From Streptomyces brevispora (GTDB lineage Bacteria > Actinomycetota > Actinomycetes > Streptomycetales > Streptomycetaceae): DNA of 64,000 bases. Positions 44,501 through 52,397 of this stretch are shown one piece after another (the first letter of the stretch is position 1; every line of letters starts with the position of its first letter). The stretch spans positions 6,366,119 through 6,430,118 of the forward strand of contig NZ_VIWW01000001.1 of assembly GCF_007829885.1 (NCBI RefSeq), given 5' to 3'. The notes beneath the pieces were generated by a model. The model made no database searches and was not told the DNA's origin. It saw only the letters and a program-made list of their open reading frames with translations. A program made the translations under genes and the position numbers.

Positions 44501-46051
44501 GAGGGTGATCGGCGGGAACAGCCCCTGGGGGGTGTAGGAGTCCATGCCGGTGTTCTTCCAGTTCACCGGCCGGTTGACGTGCAGCTCACCGACGACAGCC
44601 TGGTCCACAGCCCATTCCACCTGCCGCGGGGTCGGCTGGAACGCCTGCTTCTTCACATCGTTTCGGGCCACCGCACAGTAGCGCTCATCGGTGCCCTCGC
44701 TGGGTCCGGCCGGTGACGCCGCCAGCGCCTGAGCCCCCAGCGTCTGCTTGGACATACCCCCGCTGTTGCCGCTGACCGCCGGCTTCGCGGACGTCTTCTT
44801 TCCTGTCGGGATGCCCAGAGCAGGGGAGGGCCGGCTTCCGGCCTCGACTCGCTCCGCGGACAACTGAGGTGTGGCGTCCAGCTCAGTGTGCTGGCTGGTG
44901 GCGACCACGTCCAGACTGATTCGCGCGTCACGGGCCTGTGTGGCCTCCTCGGGCGTAATCAGACTGGTCTTGCCATCCGCCCAGGACGTGGACACGCCCG
45001 CGTGGCCGAGACTCGACATGCGGGAACCCTTGGCAAGATGGCCCGGGTTCTTCACTGGGCCCGGCAGAGTCCCCTTATTCTTGGCCTTACCCGTGAGGAA
45101 CACCGTGCCGCCAGGGGTGGTGGACAGGTCCCAGTCGGTGAGCTTTCCTTCCGCCACCGTCTTCGGGGTGGTGTTCTTGCCCTTGACCTGTGTGGCGTCC
45201 AGGTGCTTGGCCCAGGACTTCGCTCCGGTCTTCTTGGTGTCGGCTTCCCGGTCGATGAACGTCACACCGTCACCGCTGTCGGCGGCAATCTGGAACGGCA
45301 CATGCTTCGTCGCGGCGAGAACGGTCTCCTTCCGGCCATTGATGCGGACCAGCTTGTTCCCATGACCGGCCACGATCCCGTGCCGGGTCGGAACGGCCGA
45401 CGTCACCTGCCCGGGCAGCGCCACCGGCTCGGACACCTTGCCCGTCACCGCGTCCACCGTGACCAGACGAGTCCGCTGCGCCTTGTCCCCGTCATGGCTC
45501 AGCTGGGTGAACACCACATCGTCCCCGGAACCGCAGCCGGGCGAGAAATACGCCAGCGACGCCGTGAACGGCAGCTTGGTGACCTTGCCACTGCCCAGCT
45601 CGACGACCGCGGTGAACGCACCGCGCACCATCAGCTCGGGGTTGTTCGTGAACGTCCGGGGCGCGTACGCGACAGCCGCGTACTTCCCCGACCCCGTCAC
45701 GCACGTATTACCGATCCAGGTATCCGCGTCGAAGCCGTCCTCACGCAGAGTGGCGACCGTGCCGAACTTGTACCCCTCCCGCTCCTTTCCGGCCAGTACA
45801 TGGAAGCCCATGCCGTCACCGGACGTGGAGAGCGCCACATCCTTGGACGAGGAAGAGCCCGCACCCAGCACCGAGGCACGGTCCTTCGCGGCGACCTCAC
45901 GGGGTTTATGGGTGACATCCGGCAGAGTCGCGCCGGCTTGCACAGCGTCCTCGGGGACCTGTGGCCCCCCGGCCTGAGCAGAGGCCGACAGTGTCGATAT
46001 CACTATCGAAAACGCCAGCACTGCGGCCAGCCTTTTCGGTCCTATACGCAT
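41582..46051 (-). CDS. Exported SLT-golvesin-NucA/NucB nuclease protein (locus B)
   Basis: A 1489-aa protein with a Sec signal (MRIGPKRLAAVLAFSIVIST). A propeller-like region covers roughly residues 40-330 (LAYFSPGCGSGDDVVFT). An SLT domain covers roughly 535-690: Glu550 in GVTAQESNMW, DCGYGITQAT, ALDYAANIAYGATIL, LALWAYNSGFY. A golvesin-like domain covers about 925-1055. A Cys-bearing beta-rich module follows (about 1110-1300), and the C-terminus is a NucA/NucB-type DNase: CDEFPFAASWQSA at 1387-1399, then NNQNTQSMSYMPGW and NRVLEGDNYWLEA. The protein couples peptidoglycan cleavage with a nuclease at the extreme C-terminus, as polymorphic toxins do. It is paralogous to the locus A protein over its first two thirds. 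Confidence 0.85.
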   Translation of the reverse strand: MRIGPKRLAAVLAFSIVISTLSASAQAGGPQVPEDAVQAGATLPDVTHKPREVAAKDRASVLGAGSSSSKDVALSTSGDGMGFHVLAGKEREGYKFGTVATLREDGFDADTWIGNTCVTGSGKYAAVAYAPRTFTNNPELMVRGAFTAVVELGSGKVTKLPFTASLAYFSPGCGSGDDVVFTQLSHDGDKAQRTRLVTVDAVTGKVSEPVALPGQVTSAVPTRHGIVAGHGNKLVRINGRKETVLAATKHVPFQIAADSGDGVTFIDREADTKKTGAKSWAKHLDATQVKGKNTTPKTVAEGKLTDWDLSTTPGGTVFLTGKAKNKGTLPGPVKNPGHLAKGSRMSSLGHAGVSTSWADGKTSLITPEEATQARDARISLDVVATSQHTELDATPQLSAERVEAGSRPSPALGIPTGKKTSAKPAVSGNSGGMSKQTLGAQALAASPAGPSEGTDERYCAVARNDVKKQAFQPTPRQVEWAVDQAVVGELHVNRPVNWKNTGMDSYTPQGLFPPITLAGDPNGTLDNEDPDVTDRWHIPSQVLLGVTAQESNMWQATRFAVPGVTANSLIGNYYGTQYTADGDQADPWRINFSEADCGYGITQATDGMRLAGKTKKGETALPPATQEAVALDYAANIAYGATILSRKWNDLHGQSMMINDGHPQWIENWFLALWAYNSGFYPAADSAGHKGVGWTNNPANPLWKANRVPFLQHAVDPHLDDYSHAAHPQDWPYEEKVLGWAARPISAMFAPGDFRPGYLAAWWNSDAERSTVKPPLDTFCDASNSCDPSKITDDDSNDPGQGACTLDSGDSDTNDHWLHCWWSKSAEWKNCDTGAECGHQVHRFNTSYPEQPDANSYPPQCSTGLPANALVVDDVPDGTTPAGSDSRGCGAAKSDGAFTLTYQPSDIMDSDTGQTITTYPGKVDTHQIGAGYGNHFWFAHTRSAESYPPPGDRMKVTGTWKLGKEITDYSGQAKVYAFIPDHGAQTSKAEYRIKHSAGETVKAIDQSSNQSNKWVDLGAYFFNGMTPEVSLHNFNGGDGSADIAFDAIAFVPGDYSGIPSDLTFGDPDITAPDPAPVEPPQSISGDYFSVLPTVSGLSGAARSVTGPEGMRLSSAPATDLKSAKASVGSVSTMSTLSCSIGTRSLDYTRTEACLGDDLQFKGTTTGTPKASFDLRHEFQLDPDSDTFTQTVSVKLTSISIPSLTLDIDFGCRGYCEKQTPVWSGSKTFVAGDLHTATVTQKIKWNNTTASDGRISPYLTVKGTAGSETSNPMTAEKSELDVRCDRDVKATPGCVFSSYRPTYVMNEKKFPAAAAHAWLIQNKLPGHYGLRGNNPLTFLTEDVLVPDPPTSTKSIVGHNRDVICPKAWERSKLATMSPELGTGDVPSCDEFPFAASWQSAAIKKDWGGQNLKEVSSGEECLNTIAIRGTDGRWSLQPDPRSHVPTWTEPCGRSSMSNNQNTQSMSYMPGWRKQNRVLEGDNYWLEAKRPS

Positions 46052-46176
46052 TTAGTATTCCCTATATTGGGCGAGCCGAGTTCGATAGAGCGCGGCAAAC
46101 TACACATACCCCGCACGGCGTGCGGGGTATGAGGTATGGGGTATGGGATATGGAGCGCGGGAAATAGAGCGAGATC

Positions 46177-46731
46177 TCAGTACTCGATGACCGAGTCGAT
46201 ATAGATCTTCGGATCATCCGGGGATTCACCTTCGGGGAAATCCCCCATGACGGTGGTGGAACCTCTGCCCGTCTGGCCAGCCGCCAGGTGCGGAAAGTCG
46301 AACTTGGTCCTCCGCACCCATTCCTTGCCGTCGCCAATGCTGACGGTGACCTTGATATTGAGGGTCTGGCTTCTGCTGTTGAGGTAATTACAGGCCACAG
46401 TGAAGCCGATCGCGCTGCGAGTGGCCCGGACCTCCACATCCCCGAGCGTGACGACCTTGGTCTTCCCCATATGGCTGATGACCGGCGACGGTTCCGCACT
46501 GGCCTCCGCGTCCGTATCCGAGTCCGCGCCCGCATCCGCATCCGTCTCCGGGGCGCTCGGCGCACCGCTCGACGCGGCAGGAGGGGAGACCGAGGGAGTC
46601 ACGGCGGGGGCCTGCGGCGGGGTATCGGACGGAGAAGAGCTTGAGCATCCCGTGACCAGCACGGTGCCCAGCAGTGCCGCGCTCCAGGTGATGGAGCGCG
46701 GCACGGGCCGGCGGAATCGCGTCAGTTGCAT
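46177..46731 (-). CDS. Lipoprotein of locus B
   Basis: A 184-aa lipoprotein with signal VPRSITWSAALLGTVLVTGC (lipobox VTGC) and a Pro/Ser/Ala and Asp/Ala-rich linker. The compact C-terminal domain is beta-rich (MGKTKVVTLGDVEVRATRSA, FTVACNYLNSRSQTLNIKVT, MGDFPEGESPDDPKIYIDSV), resembling a small immunoglobulin-like fold. The start overlaps the upstream gene by ten bases, so the two are co-translated. It precedes the large nuclease-domain gene by 125 bases. Function unknown. Confidence 0.7.
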   Translation of the reverse strand: MQLTRFRRPVPRSITWSAALLGTVLVTGCSSSSPSDTPPQAPAVTPSVSPPAASSGAPSAPETDADAGADSDTDAEASAEPSPVISHMGKTKVVTLGDVEVRATRSAIGFTVACNYLNSRSQTLNIKVTVSIGDGKEWVRRTKFDFPHLAAGQTGRGSTTVMGDFPEGESPDDPKIYIDSVIEY

Positions 46732-47276
46732 GCGCCGACGGTCATGTAGTTGTCGACGACGACCTTCGTGCCGACCTTCATGTACGAGTACGTCTGCCCG
46801 CAGTACCCGCGGTCCTGGTAGAGCGGACCGGCGTAGCTGCTGAACGTCCCCGAGTCCTCGACGTCCGGAATGCTCGTGTAGTTGGTCGACAGCTTGAGGC
46901 GCATCGAGTGGGCGGCCCCGGTGTCGTTGAAGAACACGGCGCAGATCGGCCTGTCGTAGTAACTGCTCCCCGTGGTCTTTCCATTCGTCCACGTGTACGT
47001 GGTGCCGTACGTCCCGTACCGGGCCGCGCTCACGGATGTCGTATATCCGGCCCCACACACATTCGCGGCGGCTACGGCGACCTTCGCGTCGGCCGCAATA
47101 ATGCTCTTGGTCGTGTCGCTGGCCTGCTTGTCGACAGTGACCCCCTGAATATTCACGGTCGCGATCGACGCGCCTCCCGTCGGGGCATTCCCGTCGGCTG
47201 CGGATGCCGCCGGCGCCACCACGGTCGCGGCAAGAACGACAGCACAAACGCTGGCAATCCCTACAGAAATCTTCAC
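46722..47276 (-). CDS. Small exported protein of locus B
   Basis: A 184-aa protein starting with GTG (VKISVGIASVCAVVLAATVV) after a GGGGGA ribosome site, with signal cleavage expected near AASAADG. The mature domain has four Cys (NVCGAGY, RPICAVFF, GYCGQTY, VGACN), probably two disulfides, and repeated aromatic strands (YGTYGTTYTWTNGKTTGSSYY). No family is recognised. It is the first gene of locus B and takes the position that the DUF2690-like protein has in locus A. Confidence 0.7.
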   Translation of the reverse strand: MKISVGIASVCAVVLAATVVAPAASAADGNAPTGGASIATVNIQGVTVDKQASDTTKSIIAADAKVAVAAANVCGAGYTTSVSAARYGTYGTTYTWTNGKTTGSSYYDRPICAVFFNDTGAAHSMRLKLSTNYTSIPDVEDSGTFSSYAGPLYQDRGYCGQTYSYMKVGTKVVVDNYMTVGACN

Positions 47277-47902
47277 GTTTCCCCCTAGATGTGATGACCA
47301 TGTATCCCTGCGCACGGAGAGTATCGCACCGGGCGCGGATTTTGCGAGGGCTTTTATCCACGCGACCCCGGGTAACGGGGCATTGAATATACAATTGGGC
47401 ATCAATAACAAACTCTACCTACGGGCACGAACCGCTTGTTGACTGCGATTCACCGGCACAGTTCACTTGTCGATCGATCCAGTGAATCCACATACAATTC
47501 ACCTGTATTGCAGAGTTTGCCCCGTTTACGTGCAGCACGAGAAGGGCTCCGCCCCGCCGCCAAGGCCCCTGGGTCGACAGTGCCCGCCCGCCACGGGACT
47601 GGGCTTCCCGAGGCGCTGTCACGTTGTTGGGTGTGTGGGTGCCTGATGGTGTGTCGGGTGTGGTAGGGCCGGGTTCCGGCTCCGTGCTCAGGCCGCGGCG
47701 GGCAGGTCGGCGACGCCGGTGACCTGGTCCCAGATGGCGAAGCGGGTGGTCATCTCGGTGCGGTATTCGGGGGCGGTCATCAGGTGAGGTGACTCCAAGG
47801 CCGGGTAGTTAGCGCTTTCGCTGGTTACGCAAGGGGTGTTGACGGGGCCTCGACGTGAAGCAACGGAGCTCGTTGGTACAGGCAGTCGTCCAAGGCAGCT
47901 TG
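47277..47902. other. Intergenic region upstream of locus B, with a short conserved-looking ORF
   Basis: The 626 bases hold no complete gene. AT-richer DNA at 47330-47510 probably carries the locus B promoter. On the minus strand, 47780-47688 encodes MTAPEYRTEMTTRFAIWDQV plus ten residues, ending at a stop. This reads like the C-terminal tail of a larger mobile-element protein, but I cannot name it. Confidence 0.35.
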
Positions 47903-47933
47903 TGAGGTTCCCCCGTTGCTCGGGAGGTGCTGA

Positions 47934-48077
47934 TCAGCTGGTCAGGGCGGGTTGGCGGGGTTTCAGGTTCGCTCGTTCGGCCGTTGCCTGCTCGGCGTAG
48001 TGCTTCTCCTCGAACTCGATCGGGCTGAGGTAGCCGAGCCGCTTCTGGATGCGCCGGCTGTTGTAGAAACCATCGAA
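47934..48077 (-). pseudogene. IS3 OrfB, C-terminal fragment
   Basis: Reads (F)DGFYNSRRIQKRLGYLSPIE then FEEKHYAEQATAERANLKPR, the standard OrfB C-terminus with its natural stop. It continues from the fragment at 49901-50010 once the IS1182-family element is removed. Confidence 0.9.
48071..48077. repeat. Target-site duplication, left copy
   Basis: CATCGAA. The identical right copy is at 49901-49907, immediately outside the IS1182-family inverted repeats. Confidence 0.9.
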
Positions 48078-49900
48078 GACCCTGTTGCCCAATTGGGTGA
48101 ACACATCGCGATCACGCCCTGCGCGGTGCCGGGAGCGGTGAGTCTGGTGCGCAGGCATCGGAGATACGAACCCGGTTATCCGGCCGTCGAGTTAGGGGTG
48201 GTGCGGTGTCCATGCGGGCGGATTCGGGAGAGGGAATTCCTGCCGGAACACGGGAGGTGGCTCGCGCGGCGTTCCCCAAGGGCTGTCTGGCGATGAGGCT
48301 CCGGGACAGCCTCGGTCCGCTGTTCTCGGATGAGGAATTCGCAGAAGCCTTCGGGGTCCGTGGTCGTCCCGGTGTCGCACCTGGTCGGCTGGCCCTGGTC
48401 AGTATCCTGCAGTTCACGGAGAACCTGACGGATCGGCAGGCCGCGCACGCGGTGCGAGCCAGGATCGACGTGAAGTACCTCCTCGGCCTGGAGTTGACCG
48501 ACCCCGGCTTCGATCACACCGTGTTGACCGGGTTCCGGGACCGGCTGCTGGCCCATGGCCTGGAGGAGAAGATCCTGGATCTGCTGCTGGGACGGCTGGC
48601 CAGCGAGGGGCTGGTCGCCCCTGGTGGTCGGCAGCCTACAGATGCCACGCACGTCCTGGCCGCGGTCCGTAGCCTCAACCGCCTGGAGTTCATCGGCGAG
48701 GCCCTGCGCGCGGCGATGGAGGCGCTCGCCGTAGCCGCGCCGGACTGGATGCGCACGGCGATGGATCCGGTGTGGCAGGAACGCTACGGCACGCGGGTTG
48801 ACGCCTATCGACTGCCTACGGACGAGCAGGAGCGACGCGGTCTCGCCCGGCAGATCGCGGCTGACGGCTATCGCCTGCTCGAAGCAGTCGTCGCACCGGC
48901 GGCGCCAGCTTGGCTACGGGAGATCCCTGCGGTCACCGTCCTGCGCACGGTTTGGCTGCAGCAGTTCTCCCGCACCGTCACCGACGGAGTCGAGGAGGTG
49001 GCCTGGCGGGGGAAGGACGATCTCCCGCCAGGCAGAATGCTGATCACCTCTCCCTACGACCCCGAGGCCCGTTACTCGAAGAAGCGCGGATCGGCTTGGG
49101 TCGGTTACAAGATCCACCTCAGCGAGAGCTGCGATGACCCGGGGGAGGTCCACCGCCCACACTTGATCACTCATGTTGAGACGACCGACGCCACAGTCAA
49201 CGACGCGATGGTCGTCGAAACAGTCCACGACCGTCTCACCAGCCGGGGCCTCCTGCCCGCGGAACATCTCCTCGACGCCGGGTATACCTCGGCCGAGTTG
49301 CTTCTGACCGCGCCGATCGCCCGCGGCGTCAGCGTCATCGGCCCAGTCCGGTCGAACAACACCCGGCAAGCGGCTCAGAAGAACGGCTTCGGCAAGACCG
49401 CTTTCACCATCAACTGGCAGGCTGAGCACGCCATTTGCCCTTCCGGCGCCACGAGCAGGTACTGGACGGCCGGCGTGGACAACAACGGCCGGGATGCGAT
49501 CCGTATCCGATTCGCGACCTCCACCTGCGCACCATGCCCCGTCCGGGACCAGTGCACCCGCTCCACCCAGTACGGACGGCAATTGACCGTACGCCCACAA
49601 GAACAGGACGCGCTCCTCGAACGTGTCCGCGCCGAGCAGTCCACGGACGAGTGGAAGGACCGCTATGCGGCCCGCGCCGGAGTGGAAGGCACCATCCACC
49701 AGGCCGTCGCGGCCGCTGGAGTACGACGGACCCGTTACATCGGCCTGGCCAAAACACACCTCGCGCACGTCCTGACCGCGGCCGCCATCAACCTGATCCG
49801 CCTTGACGCCTGGTGGAACGGGACCCCTCTCGCAGACACCCGGACCTCCCGGCTGGCAGCCCTCGAACTCGCGGCCTGAGATCAATTGGGCAACAGGGTC
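48078..49900 (+). mobile_element. IS1182-family insertion sequence
   Basis: Terminal inverted repeats are GACCCTGTTGCCCAATTG at 48078-48095 and its exact complement at 49883-49900. The flanking 7-bp direct repeat CATCGAA (48071-48077 and 49901-49907) is the target duplication. It encodes one intact transposase. It sits inside IS3 orfB between codons for EYFDG and FYNSRR. Confidence 0.93.
48212..49879 (+). CDS. IS1182-family transposase
   Basis: A 555-aa DDE transposase. The N-terminal domain has SLGPLFSDEEFAEAFGVRGRP and SILQFTENLTDRQAAHAVR, typical of IS1182. The core includes ARYSKKRGSAWVGYKIHLSE, LDAGYTSAELL and a Cys-rich segment (STCAPCPVRDQCTRS), with the C-terminal EGTIHQAVAAAGVRRTRYIG catalytic-Glu block. 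An upstream GTG (48206) is an alternative start. It appears intact and the element may be active. Confidence 0.9.
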   Translation: MRADSGEGIPAGTREVARAAFPKGCLAMRLRDSLGPLFSDEEFAEAFGVRGRPGVAPGRLALVSILQFTENLTDRQAAHAVRARIDVKYLLGLELTDPGFDHTVLTGFRDRLLAHGLEEKILDLLLGRLASEGLVAPGGRQPTDATHVLAAVRSLNRLEFIGEALRAAMEALAVAAPDWMRTAMDPVWQERYGTRVDAYRLPTDEQERRGLARQIAADGYRLLEAVVAPAAPAWLREIPAVTVLRTVWLQQFSRTVTDGVEEVAWRGKDDLPPGRMLITSPYDPEARYSKKRGSAWVGYKIHLSESCDDPGEVHRPHLITHVETTDATVNDAMVVETVHDRLTSRGLLPAEHLLDAGYTSAELLLTAPIARGVSVIGPVRSNNTRQAAQKNGFGKTAFTINWQAEHAICPSGATSRYWTAGVDNNGRDAIRIRFATSTCAPCPVRDQCTRSTQYGRQLTVRPQEQDALLERVRAEQSTDEWKDRYAARAGVEGTIHQAVAAAGVRRTRYIGLAKTHLAHVLTAAAINLIRLDAWWNGTPLADTRTSRLAALELAA

Positions 49901-50010
49901 CATCGAAGTACTCGAAGAGCGCGAGGTTCGCCTCGGCCCTGGTGGCGAAGACGCGACCGCGGACGCACTCGGTCTTCGTCAGCATCCACAGATTCTCCGC
50001 GAGGGCGTTG
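49901..50010 (-). pseudogene. IS3 OrfB, middle fragment
   Basis: On the minus strand it encodes NALAENLWMLTKTECVRGRV then FATRAEANLALFEYFD. It joins the main OrfB fragment (ending GDSYD at 51355) on one side and the C-terminal fragment on the other. Confidence 0.88.
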
Positions 50011-50025
50011 ACGCTCCTATAGTTG

Positions 50026-51096
50026 TCAACTCACTGTGGGGACGGTCCGTGGTGCGGGTCGGATCAGGTGGTAGACCTCGCGGATGACGTAGCGTTTGAG
50101 GCATCGGATGATCTCGCGTTTCGTCTTGCCCTCGGCGGTGCGGCGGGTGACGTAGTCGATCGTCGGTTGGTGGAATCGCATGCGGACTATGACGGTCCGG
50201 TAGATCGCGGCGTTGAGCTGGCGGTGGCCGCCGTGGTTGATGCGGTGCCTGCCGCTGGTCATGCCGGAGCCTGTGGGCACAGGAGCGATGCCCGCAAGCT
50301 TGGCGAGGGCGGCTTCGGACTTGATGCGTTCAGGGTTGTCGCCGGCCACGACGAGGATCTCCGCGGCGGTGTCCACACCGATGCCGAATGGTTCGAGGAG
50401 TTGTGGGGCGGCACGGTGGACCAGCTCAGCGATCATTTTCGTCAGTTCCTTGGCCTCGGCGTCGAGGTACTGCCACCGTTTGGCCAGTGTTCGAAGGGCG
50501 TGACGCAGTGCGTCCTCTGGGCCCTCCAGCTGCCGAGGACGCAGGCCCGCCAGGTGCCGGGCCAGAGCGATTTGAGTTTTGCCCGCGGTCTCGTTGCGCA
50601 AGGGGTCAGGAGCGTGGACAAGCATCGCTTTCATGGTGACCATCGCCGCTGAGCGCTGCTCGACGGCCTGGTCATGGGCGATCTTGAGCTGCCGGATCAT
50701 CTCGGCTTCACCGTCGGCGCTCTTGGGCGTGGCCGTCGCGAACCCGGCCAGGACGGCTCGGGCGGCGTTCTCGGCGTCCAGGGTGTCGGACTTGCCGTTC
50801 ATCCGTCGCAGCCGCCGGTCCGGGCGGCCGGCCTCGACCACCTTGTGCCCGGCCCGTCGAAGGAACGAGGCCAGGGTGGCGCCGTAGGAGCCGGTGCCCT
50901 CGATTCCGAAGGCCAGAATCCTGCCGTATGAGCCTGCCCAGTCCAGGAGTTGCTGGAATCCGCCGGTGTCGGTGGGGATCGTCAAGGTCGCCCGGATCCC
51001 GCCGATCGTGTCCATCACTGCAGCGACGTGCACATGCTTGTGTGTGTCGACGCCGATCACGACGTGCCCGGACCTGTGCTGCTCGTTGTTGTCCAC
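50026..51096 (-). CDS. IS110-family transposase (DEDD/Tnp serine recombinase)
   Basis: A 356-aa protein. The RuvC-like DEDD domain has VVIGVDTHKHVHVAAV (first Asp), FGIEGTGSYGATL (Glu) and NGKSDTLDAENAARAV (two Asp). The C-terminal Tnp domain has LAKLAGIAPVPTGSGMTSGR and INHGGHRQLNAAIYR, carrying the conserved Ser region. It starts with GTG at 51096 (VDNNEQHRSG). IS110 enzymes recombine DNA guided by a structured bridge RNA encoded in the element's end. Confidence 0.92.
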   Translation of the reverse strand: MDNNEQHRSGHVVIGVDTHKHVHVAAVMDTIGGIRATLTIPTDTGGFQQLLDWAGSYGRILAFGIEGTGSYGATLASFLRRAGHKVVEAGRPDRRLRRMNGKSDTLDAENAARAVLAGFATATPKSADGEAEMIRQLKIAHDQAVEQRSAAMVTMKAMLVHAPDPLRNETAGKTQIALARHLAGLRPRQLEGPEDALRHALRTLAKRWQYLDAEAKELTKMIAELVHRAAPQLLEPFGIGVDTAAEILVVAGDNPERIKSEAALAKLAGIAPVPTGSGMTSGRHRINHGGHRQLNAAIYRTVIVRMRFHQPTIDYVTRRTAEGKTKREIIRCLKRYVIREVYHLIRPAPRTVPTVS

Positions 51097-51109
51097 CGCG
51101 TTCCCTTCG

Positions 51110-51340
51110 GTCGGTAGCGTGGGGTGCACGCTGTCGCCGGCCGGAGGGACAGGACTGTCACGGGGACGCTTTGACGAGTTGGCTCCAGGCTCCTATGAGG
51201 TCACGTCCGTCCGGCGGCAGCGCTTGTTGCGTGCCCGGCCGGACGGTCGACAGATCAACGCCAGGACACCCGTGGGGTCGGTCGTAAGCAAGAGTCAGAC
51301 CGTCACGGCCGGGACTACCCGATCCTTGCGGGATCCGGTA
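51110..51340 (-). ncRNA. Candidate bridge RNA of the IS110-family element
   Basis: This lies in the 5' non-coding end of the element and is read on the minus strand. It has a 5' hairpin (CCGGATC/GATCGG, about 51337-51319). TTACGAC (51287-51281) equals the left target flank, and GGCGTTG (51262-51256) is complementary to the right target flank CAACGCC. ATAGGAGC (51196-51189) equals the element's right end, and TGACAG (51160-51155) is complementary to CTGTCA at the left junction. The order target loop, donor loop, transposase is that known for IS110 bridge RNAs. RNA ends are guessed. Confidence 0.7.
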
Positions 51341-51354
51341 CGAACAGACTGACA

Positions 51355-52026
51355 GTCGTAACTGTCGCCGACCGAGCCCATCGACGCCTCAATTCCCGCC
51401 CTCACCAGGCGAGTTGTGAGCTTGATGGACGTATATTGGCAGCCGTGGTCGGCGTGGTGAATGAGCTTGCCGGGCTCGACCTCACGGGAGGCGAGCGCGT
51501 ACTCCAGGCTGGACAGGACCAGGTCGGCGTCCGCGCGGGCGGAGGTTTCCCAGGCCACGACCCGGCGGGAGAACGCGTCGCGGATCGCGGACAGCCACAG
51601 CGGTCCCTCGACGGTCGGGATCATCGTCAGATCGGTGACCCACAGACGGTTCGGCCCCTGAGCGGTGAAGTCCCGGTTGACGAGGTCCGGGGCGAGCGCG
51701 GCCTTGGGATCCCGGCGCGTGAAACCGCTCCGGCGCGGGCTGAGACCCGCCAGATCGGCCTCGCGCATCAACCGCTCGACGCGCTTGCGGCCCACGTGGA
51801 CGCCCTCGCGTTTCAGCATGGCGTGCACCCGTGGCGACCCGTAGACGCCACCGGACCCGGTATGGATCGCCTTGATCTGCTCGGTGAGCTCGACGTCGCG
51901 GCGCCGCCGCTCGCAGGGCTCCTTCTCAGCGCGGCGCCAGCGGTAGTAGGTGGAGGGGGCGATGGAAAGCTCCCGGAGTACGCACTCGACTCCCAGGTGT
52001 GGATGCTCGTCGAGGAGCGCGGTCAC
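51355..52026 (-). pseudogene. IS3 OrfB, main N-terminal fragment
   Basis: Encodes TALLDEHPHLGVECVLRELS, APSTYYRWRRAEKEPCERRR, IYG-type SGGVYGSPRVHAMLKREG, and the integrase core NRLWVTDLTMIPTVEGPLWL through GDSYD. It is then cut by the IS110-family element. The open frame runs another 20 codons into that element (to 51295), which is artefactual. Confidence 0.9.
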
Positions 52027-52331
52027 CTGGGCCGGGTCGGGTCGAGTTGCGCCGCGAAAAACGCCGAGGCCGTCCGCAGTACGTCGTTCGCCCGCTTGAG
52101 CTGGGCGTTCTCCTTCCGCAGTGCCACCAGCTCGGCGTGTTCGTCGGTAGTCAGCCGGTCATCACGCTCGCCGGCATCGGCCTCGGCCTGCCGGATCCAG
52201 CCCCGCAGGGCCTCGGGGTGGACGCCAAGGTCGACGGCCAGCTTCTTGATCTGCGGCTTCGGATCCGACGCGCGGTACATCCGCACCGCACGCTCACGCA
52301 ACTCCAGTGAGTATTTTCTGGGGGCAGCCAT
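52023..52331 (-). CDS. IS3-family transposase OrfA (second copy)
   Basis: A 102-aa protein nearly identical to the OrfA at 34460 (APRKYSLELRERAVRMYRAS, QIKKLAVDLGVHPEALRGWI, ELVALRKENAQLKRANDVLR). Its 3' end overlaps the orfB frame by four bases. Intact, but OrfB is broken into three. Confidence 0.9.
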   Translation of the reverse strand: MAAPRKYSLELRERAVRMYRASDPKPQIKKLAVDLGVHPEALRGWIRQAEADAGERDDRLTTDEHAELVALRKENAQLKRANDVLRTASAFFAAQLDPTRPR

Positions 52332-52397
52332 GGTCGATGTTCCTCTCATGAGAACCATCTGACCCTCTGTCATCAACTTCCGCATCCCGGGGGAACC

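Larger units (their letters stand above)
50011..51354 (-). mobile_element. IS110-family insertion sequence
   Basis: Removing 50011-51354 restores the IS3 OrfB reading GDSYD-NALAENLW, so the boundaries are set by the interrupted gene. There is no terminal inverted repeat or multi-base target duplication, as expected for IS110 elements; at most one base (C) is shared. It carries a 258-base non-coding left end and only 15 bases after the transposase stop. Confidence 0.9.

Noticed and set aside
42524..46132. Several plus-strand frames of 400-500 codons over the locus B giant
   Set aside because: They overlap one another and the real gene, and show only Val/Gly/Arg-rich composition without motifs.
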